Notes: generated from the sequence alone by a model not told the origin. 64,000 bases of DNA from Deltaproteobacteria bacterium UBA6106 (GCA_002428485.1 DIWM01000034.1:746-64745); one strand, 5' to 3'; shown: positions 55,736 to 64,000, counted from the stretch's first letter. Numbers and translations are program-made.

Positions 55736-56503
55736 TTACACCCACCTGCCATTCTTAAATACAGGCGAATACCCCGACAACAAGCCATGTTTTATATCCC
55801 CATCTGTATTGCCGTCTTCGGATATAGTCGAATCCCTAGGTTTTATAAAATAGAAGACGCCCTTGCCTCTACTTTCATCTTTACGGGAATCCCAATATTG
55901 ACCTTCCCCCTTTTCAAGTATCTTTACCAGTTTCTCTTTGCCAGAAATATCTTGCCCTGTTCTAACCAGTTCAAATATTTGCGACTCATTACAAGGCTCC
56001 ATGTCAACAAGCAGACTGTAAATAGCCTCGATGTCTTCAAAGTCAGGGTCTGGAGCAAAACCTGACTTTTTTAATAACCTTGCATTGTATTCGAACACGC
56101 TGTACGGATCATCATCGTAAAGGTAAGGATCTACATTACATGCTAAATAACGAGCAGCACCTTTAAGATCACGGACATTTTCAATAAGACACCCGCACTT
56201 ATATTTGCTCCATTCTTTGCTCCATTTTTCTTTAGAAACATTACGCAAACTTTTCCATTTTTTATTGCGTCCAAACATAAGCAGATGTAAATGACCACCA
56301 GCCTTTCTGTTATAAACACCTTTAGCAGCAACCTGAATATGCTCATTCACACATAAAGACCGAACCCATTCTATAAAATGCCTTCTTGCAGCTTCAGCAG
56401 AAACTGGTCTTTGGAACGTTAAGGTAACAAACCATTCAAAATACTGATCAGAGAAGAATTCTGACCAGGCGTCCTTTAATTGCTTGCCTAAAGTAATATT
56501 CAT
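55736..56503 (-). CDS. HUH-endonuclease replication-initiator-like protein
   Basis: 255 residues. Motif 1 FVTLTF (25-30), metal-binding HUH as H71-L-H73 (GGHLHLLMFG), and a candidate nucleophile Tyr119 in RYLACNV. This three-motif order matches rolling-circle Rep proteins. It could replicate the excised circle or mobilise it. Strong GGAGGGA ribosome site. Not a conjugative relaxase by size. Confidence 0.72.
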   Translation of the reverse strand: MNITLGKQLKDAWSEFFSDQYFEWFVTLTFQRPVSAEAARRHFIEWVRSLCVNEHIQVAAKGVYNRKAGGHLHLLMFGRNKKWKSLRNVSKEKWSKEWSKYKCGCLIENVRDLKGAARYLACNVDPYLYDDDPYSVFEYNARLLKKSGFAPDPDFEDIEAIYSLLVDMEPCNESQIFELVRTGQDISGKEKLVKILEKGEGQYWDSRKDESRGKGVFYFIKPRDSTISEDGNTDGDIKHGLLSGYSPVFKNGRWV

Positions 56504-57434
56504 AAATAATCCCTCCTATGAATTTAATTTGTTGGTGTAAGATAATTTGGTAATTTAGATAGAGAAATGACCAAGGAAGTCCTGCTTCCGCAAATGTCTT
56601 TATTCTTTTCAGTCCGCAATCAAACCCTGCGTCAGACAGGCCCGGACTGTGGCCTGAATTCGCATTGGGTGTATTACCAGTACAGAGGGCGTTTATTGTG
56701 AAATGTGAAGGTTCTGTGGTAACCCTGCTATGATTAAAACTTACAAAGGATGCTGTATGGATCTGTCCTTATTAAATTTTATCTCTATACATATAATATC
56801 GACACGCTAAGCCCAAACGTTTAAATGTATTTTCATTATTTTTACTGATATTTGTAACTCCCTGATTTAATAGGACTTTATTTCCATAAAAATTAGGCAA
56901 AAATCAGCTGGTAAAATAGGTTTCCTTAACTAATTATTAGAAAATTCATCAAAAAATGAGGTGTTTTATTGGCAAATTATTATATATCACTAACAATTTC
57001 AATATGTTATCTATATTTAAGTGCCTTTATTGTGCTACCAATAGTCTCCGTATACTCTTCCTATATATGCCGGGAGATATAAAAGACCTCACCTCTTACC
57101 GTATGTCAGTAGAGACTGTTCGGGAATGGCTTCGGACTAAAAACAGAATAGGGAATTTACATGCTCATTCGCTTATGGGGTAAGAAAAAGAAAAAGTGTT
57201 TTATGGGGCTTGTTCCTTCACCATGCCCCGAAGTCTTCGTATAACGCAAAATAGAGAGGGTTCTATTGAAGCACTTATAATTTCTATAAAGATGTTTACC
57301 AAATCGCTCCATTTCACTGAGGTTGAGAGTTCCTCTTCAGACTTATACATAAGTAACGGTGTCAGTCTATGTTTTTAACATTTTCTCTTGAAAGTAATCC
57401 CTCAAAGGCAGAAAATGGAAAAGAGGGGGGCAAT
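56504..57434. other. Long AT-rich non-coding region in element 1; possible replication origin
   Basis: About 930 bases between the divergent Rep-like and plus-strand genes. A short open frame at 56956-57183 has no ribosome site and no clear similarity. The region next to rep would be the natural place for a single-strand nick site, but I do not see a certain one. Confidence 0.5.
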
Positions 57435-58007
57435 ATGAAAATACCTGCTCCAAAATTTCCAAAACGTGTTCAACAGAGTTTCAGCATTCAAAACGCAGCT
57501 CATCTATTTGGGAAGCTCTCCTATGAGATTCATCATTTTACCAAGGATCATTCTTTAGGAGCCGCTAGCGGCTACCTTGCTTTAAATATTGCGATGACCG
57601 CGTGGCATATGGTCGATTGGCTAAATGCAGATATGGATGATAATCAACGTAATATCGTGAACAATTTTCTCAAGTATAAAGACAAAAAGGGGGTTTCGGG
57701 ACTTGGCAATTTAGCATCAGCCGTAGCTGGAGCATGTAATGCTCTTAGAATGTGCCAAGTAATTACCAATGCAGGGAAACATGTAAAGGTCACCCGCAAC
57801 GCAAATCCTTCATTAATCACTAGGCCTAAATCAATTAAATCGAATCAGGACAAAAAATTTCCCCCGGAACTATCTCAAATATGGGTTATTGTTTGTGATG
57901 GGAAGGAGTACCTTGCTGAAGATGTTTTTAGAGAAGCTGTTCGTTTTTGGGAGGTTCTTTTGTCCAGGCTTGGTATTATTGAAGATCGTTATATAGCGGG
58001 AGAATGA
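57435..58007 (+). CDS. Hypothetical protein, element 1
   Basis: 190 residues, soluble. AAHLFGKLSYEIHHF...LALNIAMTAWHMVDWL resembles an alpha-helical domain found in many hypothetical proteins of mobile DNA, possibly HEPN-like, but I cannot name the family. GGGGGG ribosome site before the ATG at 57435. Followed by the zinc-ribbon/LAGLIDADG gene after 63 bases. Confidence 0.65.
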   Translation: MKIPAPKFPKRVQQSFSIQNAAHLFGKLSYEIHHFTKDHSLGAASGYLALNIAMTAWHMVDWLNADMDDNQRNIVNNFLKYKDKKGVSGLGNLASAVAGACNALRMCQVITNAGKHVKVTRNANPSLITRPKSIKSNQDKKFPPELSQIWVIVCDGKEYLAEDVFREAVRFWEVLLSRLGIIEDRYIAGE

Positions 58008-58070
58008 ATTTTATTAATTTGCTGACGCAATCCTATCGATAATACAGAGAAACAAGAAAACTTAACTCGT

Positions 58071-59579
58071 ATGACTACCAATCACAAAAACATGCCGGAT
58101 GATGTGAACGAATTACCGCTATTTAAAGAATCTAACATTACAAAAAAACCGCAACAAAAGAAAGAACTTCAAGAACATGAAAAGTGTATAGTCTGCAACC
58201 AGACACGATTCCCAATTGTAGAGGATGGGCTTTGTTCCAGATGTTATTATCGTATATTCAAAAAATCTAATCGCAAAGAAGAACCACAACAAACGAAATG
58301 GTCAAAACATTATGAACAATGCATATCTTGTCAAGCAACTGATTTCCCTCACGTAAATAATGGAATCTGTTCCAGATGTTATTATTTAAAAAAGATAAAA
58401 AAAAGAGAAATTGAACAACAGATAGATTTGTCGATCAAAGATTTGTCGATTCAACAGCGAAGGTCGCAAAATAAATCACCAAAAATTAAACAATGGTCTC
58501 AAAAATACGCATTCTGTATCAAGTGTGGCGACAATCAAACTCGTCATGTTGCTCGTGGGCTATGTCTGGAATGCTATGAAAAAGAAAGTTATAACAGACA
58601 CAGCGGAGGTCATAACTATCGTCCCATTCAAGCAAAGTTAACCTACCAATATATTTTTGAAGAATACGTAAACAAAAAACGCTCTTTAGCGGACATCGCA
58701 AAGGATTGTAAATGCACACGACAGAACATTTATAAAAAACTAAAGCTATGGGACATTCCGACAAGAGACAAATCTGAAGCAAGCGAATTGGCGCATGAAA
58801 GAGGGAAATTAGTATTTAAGCGAGAGGATGAGCAGGGAAATATCACTGAGGTAGTTAAACAGAAGATTAAAGTAAATGAAAACTTCTTCTCGAATTGGTC
58901 GAATGAAATGGCTTGGGTACTCGGTTTAATTTATACGGATGGTAATCTATTAATTAGTTTTATGAAGGATAACCGTTACAAAAAAGAGTTCCCCATGAAA
59001 AGGGTATCTTTGAGTCAAAAAGAACCGGAAATACTGAACAAAGCTTTAAAGTTAATGAATTGTAATGCAAAATTAATTTACTCAAGAAGAAGGGAATATA
59101 AAAAGACAGTAGCTGGTGAAATGTATAGATTTACAATAAACCATGAAAAAATATATGACGATTTGACCAAATTGGGATTAACACCCAACAAAAGTAAAAC
59201 GATTACGTTTCCAGATATACCCGAACAACATGTCAGACACTTCATACGAGGGTGTTGGGACGGTGATGGTTCGGTTTTCTTGAATCGGTGGGAATATATG
59301 AACACAAAACCTAAAATTGCGGCATCTTTTACAAGTGGTTCTAAAACATTTATCGAATCGATGGCGCACGTATTAGAAAAAGCAGGTTTGCCAAAGAGGG
59401 ATATAAAAAGGGATAGAGAGAGCTATTTGATTAGATACCATACGAATCAATGCAGGTTATTATATCAATACCTTTATCAAGATGTTCCGTCAGAACAGTA
59501 TTTAGAAAGAAAATATAAAATCTTTGAGAAGTATTTTGGGAAATTGACAACTGATCAATCTGACAATTACAAAGATTGA
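58071..59579 (+). CDS. Triple zinc-ribbon, HTH, LAGLIDADG endonuclease-like protein
   Basis: 502 residues. Three zinc ribbons with identical C-x2-C-x12-C-x2-C spacing (C39/42/55/58, C84/87/100/103, C149/152/165/168), a helix-turn-helix (about 204-226, SLADIAKDCKCTRQNIYKKLK in part), and a LAGLIDADG pair: WVLGLIYTDG (282-291) and FIRGCWDGDG (391-400), each with its acidic residue. It is a free-standing gene, not inside an intron or intein that I can see. Probably a DNA-binding endonuclease; the target is unknown. Last gene of element 1. Confidence 0.82.
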   Translation: MTTNHKNMPDDVNELPLFKESNITKKPQQKKELQEHEKCIVCNQTRFPIVEDGLCSRCYYRIFKKSNRKEEPQQTKWSKHYEQCISCQATDFPHVNNGICSRCYYLKKIKKREIEQQIDLSIKDLSIQQRRSQNKSPKIKQWSQKYAFCIKCGDNQTRHVARGLCLECYEKESYNRHSGGHNYRPIQAKLTYQYIFEEYVNKKRSLADIAKDCKCTRQNIYKKLKLWDIPTRDKSEASELAHERGKLVFKREDEQGNITEVVKQKIKVNENFFSNWSNEMAWVLGLIYTDGNLLISFMKDNRYKKEFPMKRVSLSQKEPEILNKALKLMNCNAKLIYSRRREYKKTVAGEMYRFTINHEKIYDDLTKLGLTPNKSKTITFPDIPEQHVRHFIRGCWDGDGSVFLNRWEYMNTKPKIAASFTSGSKTFIESMAHVLEKAGLPKRDIKRDRESYLIRYHTNQCRLLYQYLYQDVPSEQYLERKYKIFEKYFGKLTTDQSDNYKD

Positions 59580-59607
59580 AAATAACGATTCCTTTTTAAC
59601 CTTCAAC

Positions 59608-59626
59608 TGTATAGTTTTTGTATAGT
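59608..59626 (+). repeat. TGTATAGT pair, left arm of att B
   Basis: TGTATAGT-TTT-TGTATAGT followed by about 120 bases that closely resemble the left arm of att C (shared CCATACGTAACACTG, TTAAAGAACCTTCA, AAATCGGCAA). Confidence 0.8.
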
Positions 59627-59746
59627 AGACATGGGGCGGGAATCAAGAACCATACGTAACACTGCCCTTAAAGAACCTTCACGGGAATAAAGAATCCATA
59701 ACGAAAGGGTGAAAATCGGCAAAAGATAGGGCTTTCTGTGGTCTTG

Positions 59747-59810
59747 CTGGCAGTCAAGAGGTCGAGGGTTCGATCCCCTTCAGCTCCACCAGTTTTATCA
59801 ATAGGTTACA
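59747..59810 (+). repeat. att copy B between elements 1 and 2
   Basis: Core 59747-59796 identical to att A, and tail with one mismatch. Lacks the 5' half of the tRNA, so it is not a tRNA gene. Confidence 0.92.
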
Positions 59811-59840
59811 AATCACGCAGGTTGCCACTCCCCTCAAAAT

Positions 59841-59859
59841 TGTATAGTTTTTGTATAGT
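59841..59859 (+). repeat. TGTATAGT pair, right arm of att B
   Basis: Same 19-base pair as at 51004, preceded by the shared CCCTCAAAAT. The gap 59860-60078 holds no gene. Confidence 0.8.
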
Positions 59860-60078
59860 CCGTTTTGGTCGTAAAAGTCAGGATTTGACCTATCGGACGG
59901 TTTCGGCACATGTAACCGCTTCTTCCTGCAATCAAGTATCACACACTTTTTCTTGAAACCCATGGTTACAAGTGGTAATTATTTGAAAAGACATATCTTA
60001 CATAGGATTAATCGACAACCAATTCTTAATTCGGCTATGGGGTAACTGAAATCGAGCTTATGTCTTTAGTAAAATTCT

Positions 60079-60771
60079 ATGACTCTCACTAGGATTGCGA
60101 CAACGGTCATGATGTTTTTGCTCGTGGGTTGCGCGACCCACTTGGAATCACCCGGCTGGAGATATTCTTACCGCAATTGTCCCGTTTCAGGGCAAGCTTA
60201 TTTTCGCGGCATTCCGCTGGCATCACGCAACGAACATGCCCAGGCGGAGCTTTTTGAGCCCATCAATCCGGCTAACTGCATCATCTATGTCGTCCGGTTG
60301 GACAAAACAGGTCCAAAATCAGCGCACGCAAAAGTTTTTCTCTATCACCCAGAAACAATACCACCCCCTCTGCCATCAGACTACTGGCCTTTGTTTGGAC
60401 AGAATTCCCTGTTTGGCCCTTGCTGGTCTACACGCCATACGCAGGAAACTCCGCAGGAACTCCGCAAAGCTGAGATATTCACCCCGGATGTCTATGCCAT
60501 GTGGGAGCTCGCTTCCGGTTCGTATGTTCTAGATGCAAGCCTCAATATTGCTCAGCCCTTCGCCCGTGCTGTTGTTACCTGCACCGCAGGACGTGCAACA
60601 TTCTGGGCAGTCGCTTCCAAGTTCAACATTACGGACAAAGCAACGCTAAATACCCTTGACGAAGCAGAGGGTAAAGCACTAGTGCGCCATCGCTTACGCT
60701 CGGCCGGCATACAGCCTGGCGGTCCGCTCAGTCCAAGCTGGGTCGGACAGCGAGAGTGCCAAAGAGATTAA
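60079..60771 (+). CDS. Lipoprotein, element 2
   Basis: 230 residues. Type II signal peptide with lipobox LLVGC (Cys18). The mature part has several cysteines and Pro-rich loops; not recognised. Would be anchored by the Lgt pathway (lgt is present at 17 kb). No clear ribosome site. Confidence 0.7.
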   Translation: MTLTRIATTVMMFLLVGCATHLESPGWRYSYRNCPVSGQAYFRGIPLASRNEHAQAELFEPINPANCIIYVVRLDKTGPKSAHAKVFLYHPETIPPPLPSDYWPLFGQNSLFGPCWSTRHTQETPQELRKAEIFTPDVYAMWELASGSYVLDASLNIAQPFARAVVTCTAGRATFWAVASKFNITDKATLNTLDEAEGKALVRHRLRSAGIQPGGPLSPSWVGQRECQRD

Positions 60772-60932
60772 TGATGATCGTGCACGTTACACTATCTTTC
60801 AATCTGTAATCCTTATTTTGTAAGGTATGGGTGAATGAATAGCAAGTAGGTGTACCAAAGGATCGAGTACTTCCTGCAATTGAAAATTCACATTTCCTGC
60901 TCAATGTGCAATACTTTAAACAGTAACCAATT

Positions 60933-61469
60933 ATGCCTCCTTGTGCTTGCAGCTTAAGTAAGAGCAAGAATTGTGGTGAAACAACCACGAAAGCTTACCC
61001 CATTTATTCAAGGGCCATTACGGCCCTGTTGCTTTGTATTCTGCCCTTGCTGGCCAGTTGCGTCATGCTGCCAATACCCACAGCAGAGAGCAAGGTGCTT
61101 GCCGGGAAACCGGTAACAGAGGAGCAACTTTCATTCCTTAAACCGAACATCACAACAAAGCAGGATGTCATTGAGCGACTCGGGAGCCCAAATGTGATCT
61201 GGGAAGACGTTAGTGTATTCGCTTACAACTGGGACATGCGGCAGGGAATTCTCTTCTGGGCCGTTGGAGCCTACTATTCCGGAGGAATGGGTACGATGGA
61301 CATTCCAAAGCATTACGCGCTGCTCATTCAGTTCGATGAACAAGACCGGGTTCAGCGTTTTGAACGGAGGGTGCGCCCTCTGTCACAATCTTATATAGAC
61401 TTTCTGAAAGAATGGGTCAAGACCCCTTCTCCACAGTCACCCCGGAACCCGCTTGGTCAGGGGGAGTAA
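60933..61469 (+). CDS. BamE/SmpA-like lipoprotein, element 2
   Basis: 178 residues from 60933; the true start may be further in. Hydrophobic segment and lipobox LLASC. The mature part has the SmpA/OmlA-like pattern KPNITTKQDVIERLGSPNVIWED, found in BamE and related outer-membrane lipoproteins. Ends 5 bases before the next start. Confidence 0.65.
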   Translation: MPPCACSLSKSKNCGETTTKAYPIYSRAITALLLCILPLLASCVMLPIPTAESKVLAGKPVTEEQLSFLKPNITTKQDVIERLGSPNVIWEDVSVFAYNWDMRQGILFWAVGAYYSGGMGTMDIPKHYALLIQFDEQDRVQRFERRVRPLSQSYIDFLKEWVKTPSPQSPRNPLGQGE

Positions 61470-61474
61470 CGAGG

Positions 61475-62209
61475 ATGAAACACGCTGGATTGCATTCGGA
61501 ACAGCGATACACCGAAGGTCATGGATTATGGCATTCGCAGAGCACGCTGCCTTCCTTGCTGAGCGCTTTAGCGCTGATGGTTTTGTTCGCTCATCTTGTC
61601 GGCTGCACATCCCTAAATGTACTTTCAGACGCTGAGAAAAGCGCCATCAATGCCGGGGAGAAAACTGTCGTTTTGCTAAGAATTGAGTGCACGATAGATA
61701 ATCAACCTCAGGAGCCTTTTAGGGCGTCCATGTGGACGGGAGAGCCCATCGTTGCTCTCGGGATAGGGGGCTTTGAGACGGTCGGTGAACCCAGACTTGC
61801 AGTACACGGTTTTCTGTCAGAGGATTCACGTCGCGCGGGATGGACCTATTTTGCTCTCTCTTCGGGTGTTTATTATCTTGCGGTTTTAGGACCTGAATCC
61901 GATGCAGGCATCAAAAACATCCGAGAGGCTCCTCGTTGGCGGGTGGATGTACCTGAAAACACAAGGCTACTCTATATTGGTACCCTCCCGCTCACGGGCA
62001 GGGTCGACGGGGCGTTCCTGTTTGGAGGGAAGATAATAAAGTCTGCCAACAACGAAGAATTCATCGTAAAGAATGAGCACGAACTTGCGAAAAGTCTCCT
62101 TGTCGAGCATTTTCCGGGCGGTGGTGAGATGAAAACAAGCCCAATGCGGCGATGGCACCGGGGTGATCCGATCATTATTAGAACACTTAGGCCAGATTCA
62201 GGAAGGTAG
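61475..62209 (+). CDS. Lipoprotein, element 2
   Basis: 244 residues from ATG 61475 (GAGG nearby; the frame opens upstream inside the previous gene). Hydrophobic ALALMVLFAHLVGC with lipobox LVGC, then a beta-rich mature part (GEKTVVLLRIECTI, GVYYLAVLGPES). Not recognised. Follows the BamE-like gene closely, so probably co-transcribed. Confidence 0.65.
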   Translation: MKHAGLHSEQRYTEGHGLWHSQSTLPSLLSALALMVLFAHLVGCTSLNVLSDAEKSAINAGEKTVVLLRIECTIDNQPQEPFRASMWTGEPIVALGIGGFETVGEPRLAVHGFLSEDSRRAGWTYFALSSGVYYLAVLGPESDAGIKNIREAPRWRVDVPENTRLLYIGTLPLTGRVDGAFLFGGKIIKSANNEEFIVKNEHELAKSLLVEHFPGGGEMKTSPMRRWHRGDPIIIRTLRPDSGR

Positions 62210-62600
62210 CTGTTGGCCAAAGGAGTCTTATCACCAGCTTGCCGTATCTGGGACTCTTATAATCTCTCACCTGGTGAATCCTGTGCCTTACCTACTTTCA
62301 GCTCGTAATTCTCAACTTGACCTACGACGCTGAGGATAGTTACTTGCTTTATAACCTGCACTGTATGGTTTTTATATAGTTCTGGACTAGCCCCTGCTTG
62401 GTATAGGTGGCAAGAACAAACAGGAAGCAATGGATCGTCTATCCTCGCTCATCCTTCCACTGTATAGTTTTTGTATAGTAGACATAGAGCAAGAATCACT
62501 AACCATACGTAACACTGTCATTAAAGAACCTTCAAGGTGGCAAATAATCCGTAACAAAAAGATAGAAATCGGCAATACTTACAGGGGGTTATTGTGGTCT
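62210..62600. other. Right arm region of element 2
   Basis: No gene. Holds a degenerate TGTATGGT/TATATAGT pair (62362-62380), a perfect TGTATAGT pair (62461-62479) and the 120-base stretch resembling the left arm of att B. Confidence 0.7.
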
Positions 62601-62664
62601 CTGGCAGTCAAGAGGTCGAGGGTTCGATCCCCTTCAGCTCCACCAGTTTTTTCAATAGGTTACA
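62601..62664 (+). repeat. att copy C
   Basis: Core 62601-62650 identical to att A and B, tail as in att A. Again only the tRNA 3' half. Confidence 0.92.
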
Positions 62665-62787
62665 GACCGCACCCATTCTCGTTACCCTCAAAATTGTATA
62701 GTTTTTGTATAGTTCGTTGTGGCACCTGCTACAGTTGTGTGCGTCCATAGTTGTCACGATTAAGATTATAAGAGGAATGTGTCCGGC
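62665..62787. mobile_element. Remnant of a third element (right arm only)
   Basis: Right of att C the shared CCCTCAAAATTGTATAGTTTT continues with a TGTATAGT pair (62695-62713), as inside elements 1 and 2, but the chromosomal peptidase gene begins at once. Best read as an element end left after deletion; it could instead be the ancestral flank. Confidence 0.5.
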
Positions 62788-63777
62788 TCAGCGCGCGGTT
62801 GCTCCTTCAGGGTTAAGATCAGCATAACACTTGAGCCCGCAGAGAGATCGGGCGTTCTTTACCGCTGCGATCACGGCCCTTTCCATAACCCGTGCCGCAA
62901 GCAAACCGACGACGCTCAGGTCTGCTTCAATGCTACCGGTTGACATGGCAAATATCGTATCACCATCGTACATTGAATGAGCGGGCCTCATGGTTCTTGC
63001 ATATCCGTTTTGAGCCATAGAAGCCAGCTTGGTCACCTGCGCTTTTGTGAAGGCGGCATTTGTAGCCACAATGCCGATGGTTGTATTGCCGCTGAAAAGG
63101 TTCTTTTTGTCAGAGTACGATCTGATCATGATCTCTTCGGTATCGGCCAGGGTCTTCATATCCTCATTAAGCGGACCGGCCAACCTTTTTCCTGAGAGAG
63201 GATCCACGACATCACCCAGGCAGTTTACCGCTACCAGGGCGCCGACTTTCAGTTCTTCCACCTCAAGGGCATAACACCCCAAACCACTCTTCATGGCCCT
63301 GCGCATGCCCAGGATCTTTCCCACCGTAGCCCCTGTTCCTGCACCTATAGTGCCTTGTTTACACTCCGTAGAGCTGGCATTCATGCATGCCTGATACCCC
63401 ATTGCTTTATCCGGCCTGATCCTGTAATCACCGATCGTAAGGTCAAATAGCGCCGCGGCGCAAACGATGGGGACTTTAGTGACCTGAACGTCGAATCCGA
63501 CTTTTCTTTCCTCAAGGTATTGCATAACTCCGGCGGCAGCATCTAACCCGAATGCACTCCCTCCGGACAGAATGATCGCATGAACCTTTTGCGCCAGATT
63601 GACCGGATTCAACAGGTCGGTTTCTCTGGTTCCAGGAGCACCGCCCCTCACGTCTACTCCAGCCGTTGCCCCTTCTTCGCTAATTATGACAGTGCAACCA
63701 GTGGCCGCCCTTAAATCCTGCGCGTGTCCAACCTTAATGCCTTCTATTGCCAAAAAGTCGATTTGCCTCATCTTCAA
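62788..63777 (-). CDS. P1-family (S58) peptidase, DmpA/NylC-like
   Basis: 329 residues. N-terminal GIKVGHAQDLRAATGCTVI, ILSGGSAFGLDAA, GTIGAGTGATVGK, and NTTIGIVATNA, whose Asn-Thr could be the autocleavage site, with Thr as nucleophile as in NylC-type enzymes (DmpA itself uses Gly-Ser). Members are aminopeptidases or amide hydrolases. First chromosomal gene beyond the mobile array. Confidence 0.85.
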   Translation of the reverse strand: MKMRQIDFLAIEGIKVGHAQDLRAATGCTVIISEEGATAGVDVRGGAPGTRETDLLNPVNLAQKVHAIILSGGSAFGLDAAAGVMQYLEERKVGFDVQVTKVPIVCAAALFDLTIGDYRIRPDKAMGYQACMNASSTECKQGTIGAGTGATVGKILGMRRAMKSGLGCYALEVEELKVGALVAVNCLGDVVDPLSGKRLAGPLNEDMKTLADTEEIMIRSYSDKKNLFSGNTTIGIVATNAAFTKAQVTKLASMAQNGYARTMRPAHSMYDGDTIFAMSTGSIEADLSVVGLLAARVMERAVIAAVKNARSLCGLKCYADLNPEGATAR

Positions 63778-64000
63778 ACTCCCATATTATCCACTAAAAA
63801 AGAAGCTCTTGAACGTGGAGGTTGATAGTTTCTGATGAACCTATTTTCTTACCTCTGCCTTACATTATCCCACAGCTCTTAGAAATAACAATATTTTTTT
63901 GTAAATGGATTTTAGGGACGTTGTTGCACGCATTGCATTATTGAATCGACCCGCTTCCATGATACTTCATTTTTTCATTCCCCTGCTTCCTGGTCTCAAG
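63778..64000. other. Intergenic, window end
   Basis: No gene, RNA or repeat recognised. Confidence 0.6.

Larger units (their letters stand above)
50910..59796. mobile_element. Element 1: tRNA-Ala-targeted integrative element with HUH Rep-like gene
   Basis: About 8.8 kb between two copies of the tRNA 3' half. AT-richer than the surrounding chromosome. Carries (left to right) a two-helix membrane protein, a HEPN protein, a secreted hypothetical, tyrosine integrase, excisionase-like protein and HUH Rep-like protein (all minus strand), then a hypothetical and a zinc-ribbon/LAGLIDADG protein on the plus strand. The integrase reads toward the left end. No relaxase/conjugation or virion genes are seen. 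Confidence 0.85.
59747..62650. mobile_element. Element 2: integrase-less passenger element with three lipoprotein genes
   Basis: About 2.9 kb bounded by att B and att C with the same arm sequences as element 1 on both sides, but no recombinase, excisionase or Rep gene. Interior less AT-rich than element 1. Formally a cis/trans-mobilisable element dependent on the neighbouring integrase (inference). Confidence 0.75.

Noticed and set aside
56956..57183. 75-residue open frame in element 1
   Set aside because: No ribosome site, low-complexity AT-rich translation and no recognisable family; possible remnant but not supportable.
58071..59579. Intein or group I intron harbouring the LAGLIDADG domain
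   Set aside because: No interrupted host gene on either side and no splice-type residues; it is an independent reading frame.
59747..59790. Second and third tRNA-Ala genes at the att copies
   Set aside because: Only the 3' half from the anticodon loop is present at 59747 and 62601; acceptor 5' strand and D arm are missing.
50910..59796. Prophage or conjugative element
   Set aside because: No capsid, terminase, tail, coupling-protein or type IV secretion genes seen.

Overview
The window looks like chromosomal DNA from an anaerobic Gram-negative bacterium, most likely a syntrophic deltaproteobacterium (Desulfobacterota; Syntrophorhabdus-like is a guess from gene content, not proven). Supporting this are a meso-diaminopimelate type MurE, BamE-like lipoproteins, an acetate economy (ActP/DUF485, Acs, an oxalate/formate-type antiporter, beta carbonic anhydrase), a flavodiiron protein, a DRTGG protein paired with an anti-sigma type ATPase, and good sigma70-type promoters and strong GGAGG ribosome sites. 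The host DNA is moderately GC-rich.

Layout. 1-3.3 kb: the str operon rpsL-rpsG-fusA-tuf on the minus strand (tuf cut by the window edge). 3.6-7.7 kb: a universal stress protein, then an acetate-uptake unit (DUF485, ActP, and a CBS/DUF294 nucleotidyltransferase behind a terminator). 7.8-16.7 kb: sugar-phosphate isomerase-like protein, a repeat-rich gap, OFA transporter with two CRP-like sites upstream, a lone Cache sensor, a methyltransferase, acetyl-CoA synthetase and carbonic anhydrase. 17-25 kb: lgt, HAD phosphatase, TraB-like protein, an amidohydrolase-GNAT fusion, a solo B3/4 protein, a cupin-flavodiiron operon behind an FNR-type palindrome, greA and an NRAMP-related transporter.

25.2-41.0 kb: a compact division and cell-wall (dcw) operon, mraZ-rsmH-ftsL-X-murE-murF-mraY-murD-Y-murG-murC-murB-ddl-ftsQ-ftsA-ftsZ, with most genes overlapping by a few bases. 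The two slots that normally hold ftsI (X) and ftsW (Y) contain other proteins. X has one membrane anchor and a C-terminal PASTA-like domain but no penicillin-binding transpeptidase motifs. Y is a small protein with about ten membrane segments and no recognisable SEDS signature. This is one of the two most interesting features of the window.

41-50.7 kb: radical SAM protein, ssb, the DRTGG/anti-sigma pair, mtgA, gatB, mtnA, SAM hydrolase and rmuC, separated by intergenic palindromic and tandem repeats.

50.9-62.8 kb: tRNA-Ala(GGC) followed by a tandem array of integrative elements. The 3' half of the tRNA gene is repeated three times (50910, 59747, 62601), and TGTATAGT pairs flank the copies. 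Element 1 (about 8.8 kb, AT-rich) carries a tyrosine integrase, an excisionase-like protein, an HUH Rep-like protein, a HEPN-domain protein, a triple zinc-ribbon/LAGLIDADG protein and hypotheticals. Element 2 (about 2.9 kb) has the same ends but no recombinase and carries three lipoprotein genes. It looks like a passenger element that could be moved in trans. Only an end remains of a possible third element. The window closes with a P1-family (DmpA/NylC-like) peptidase.
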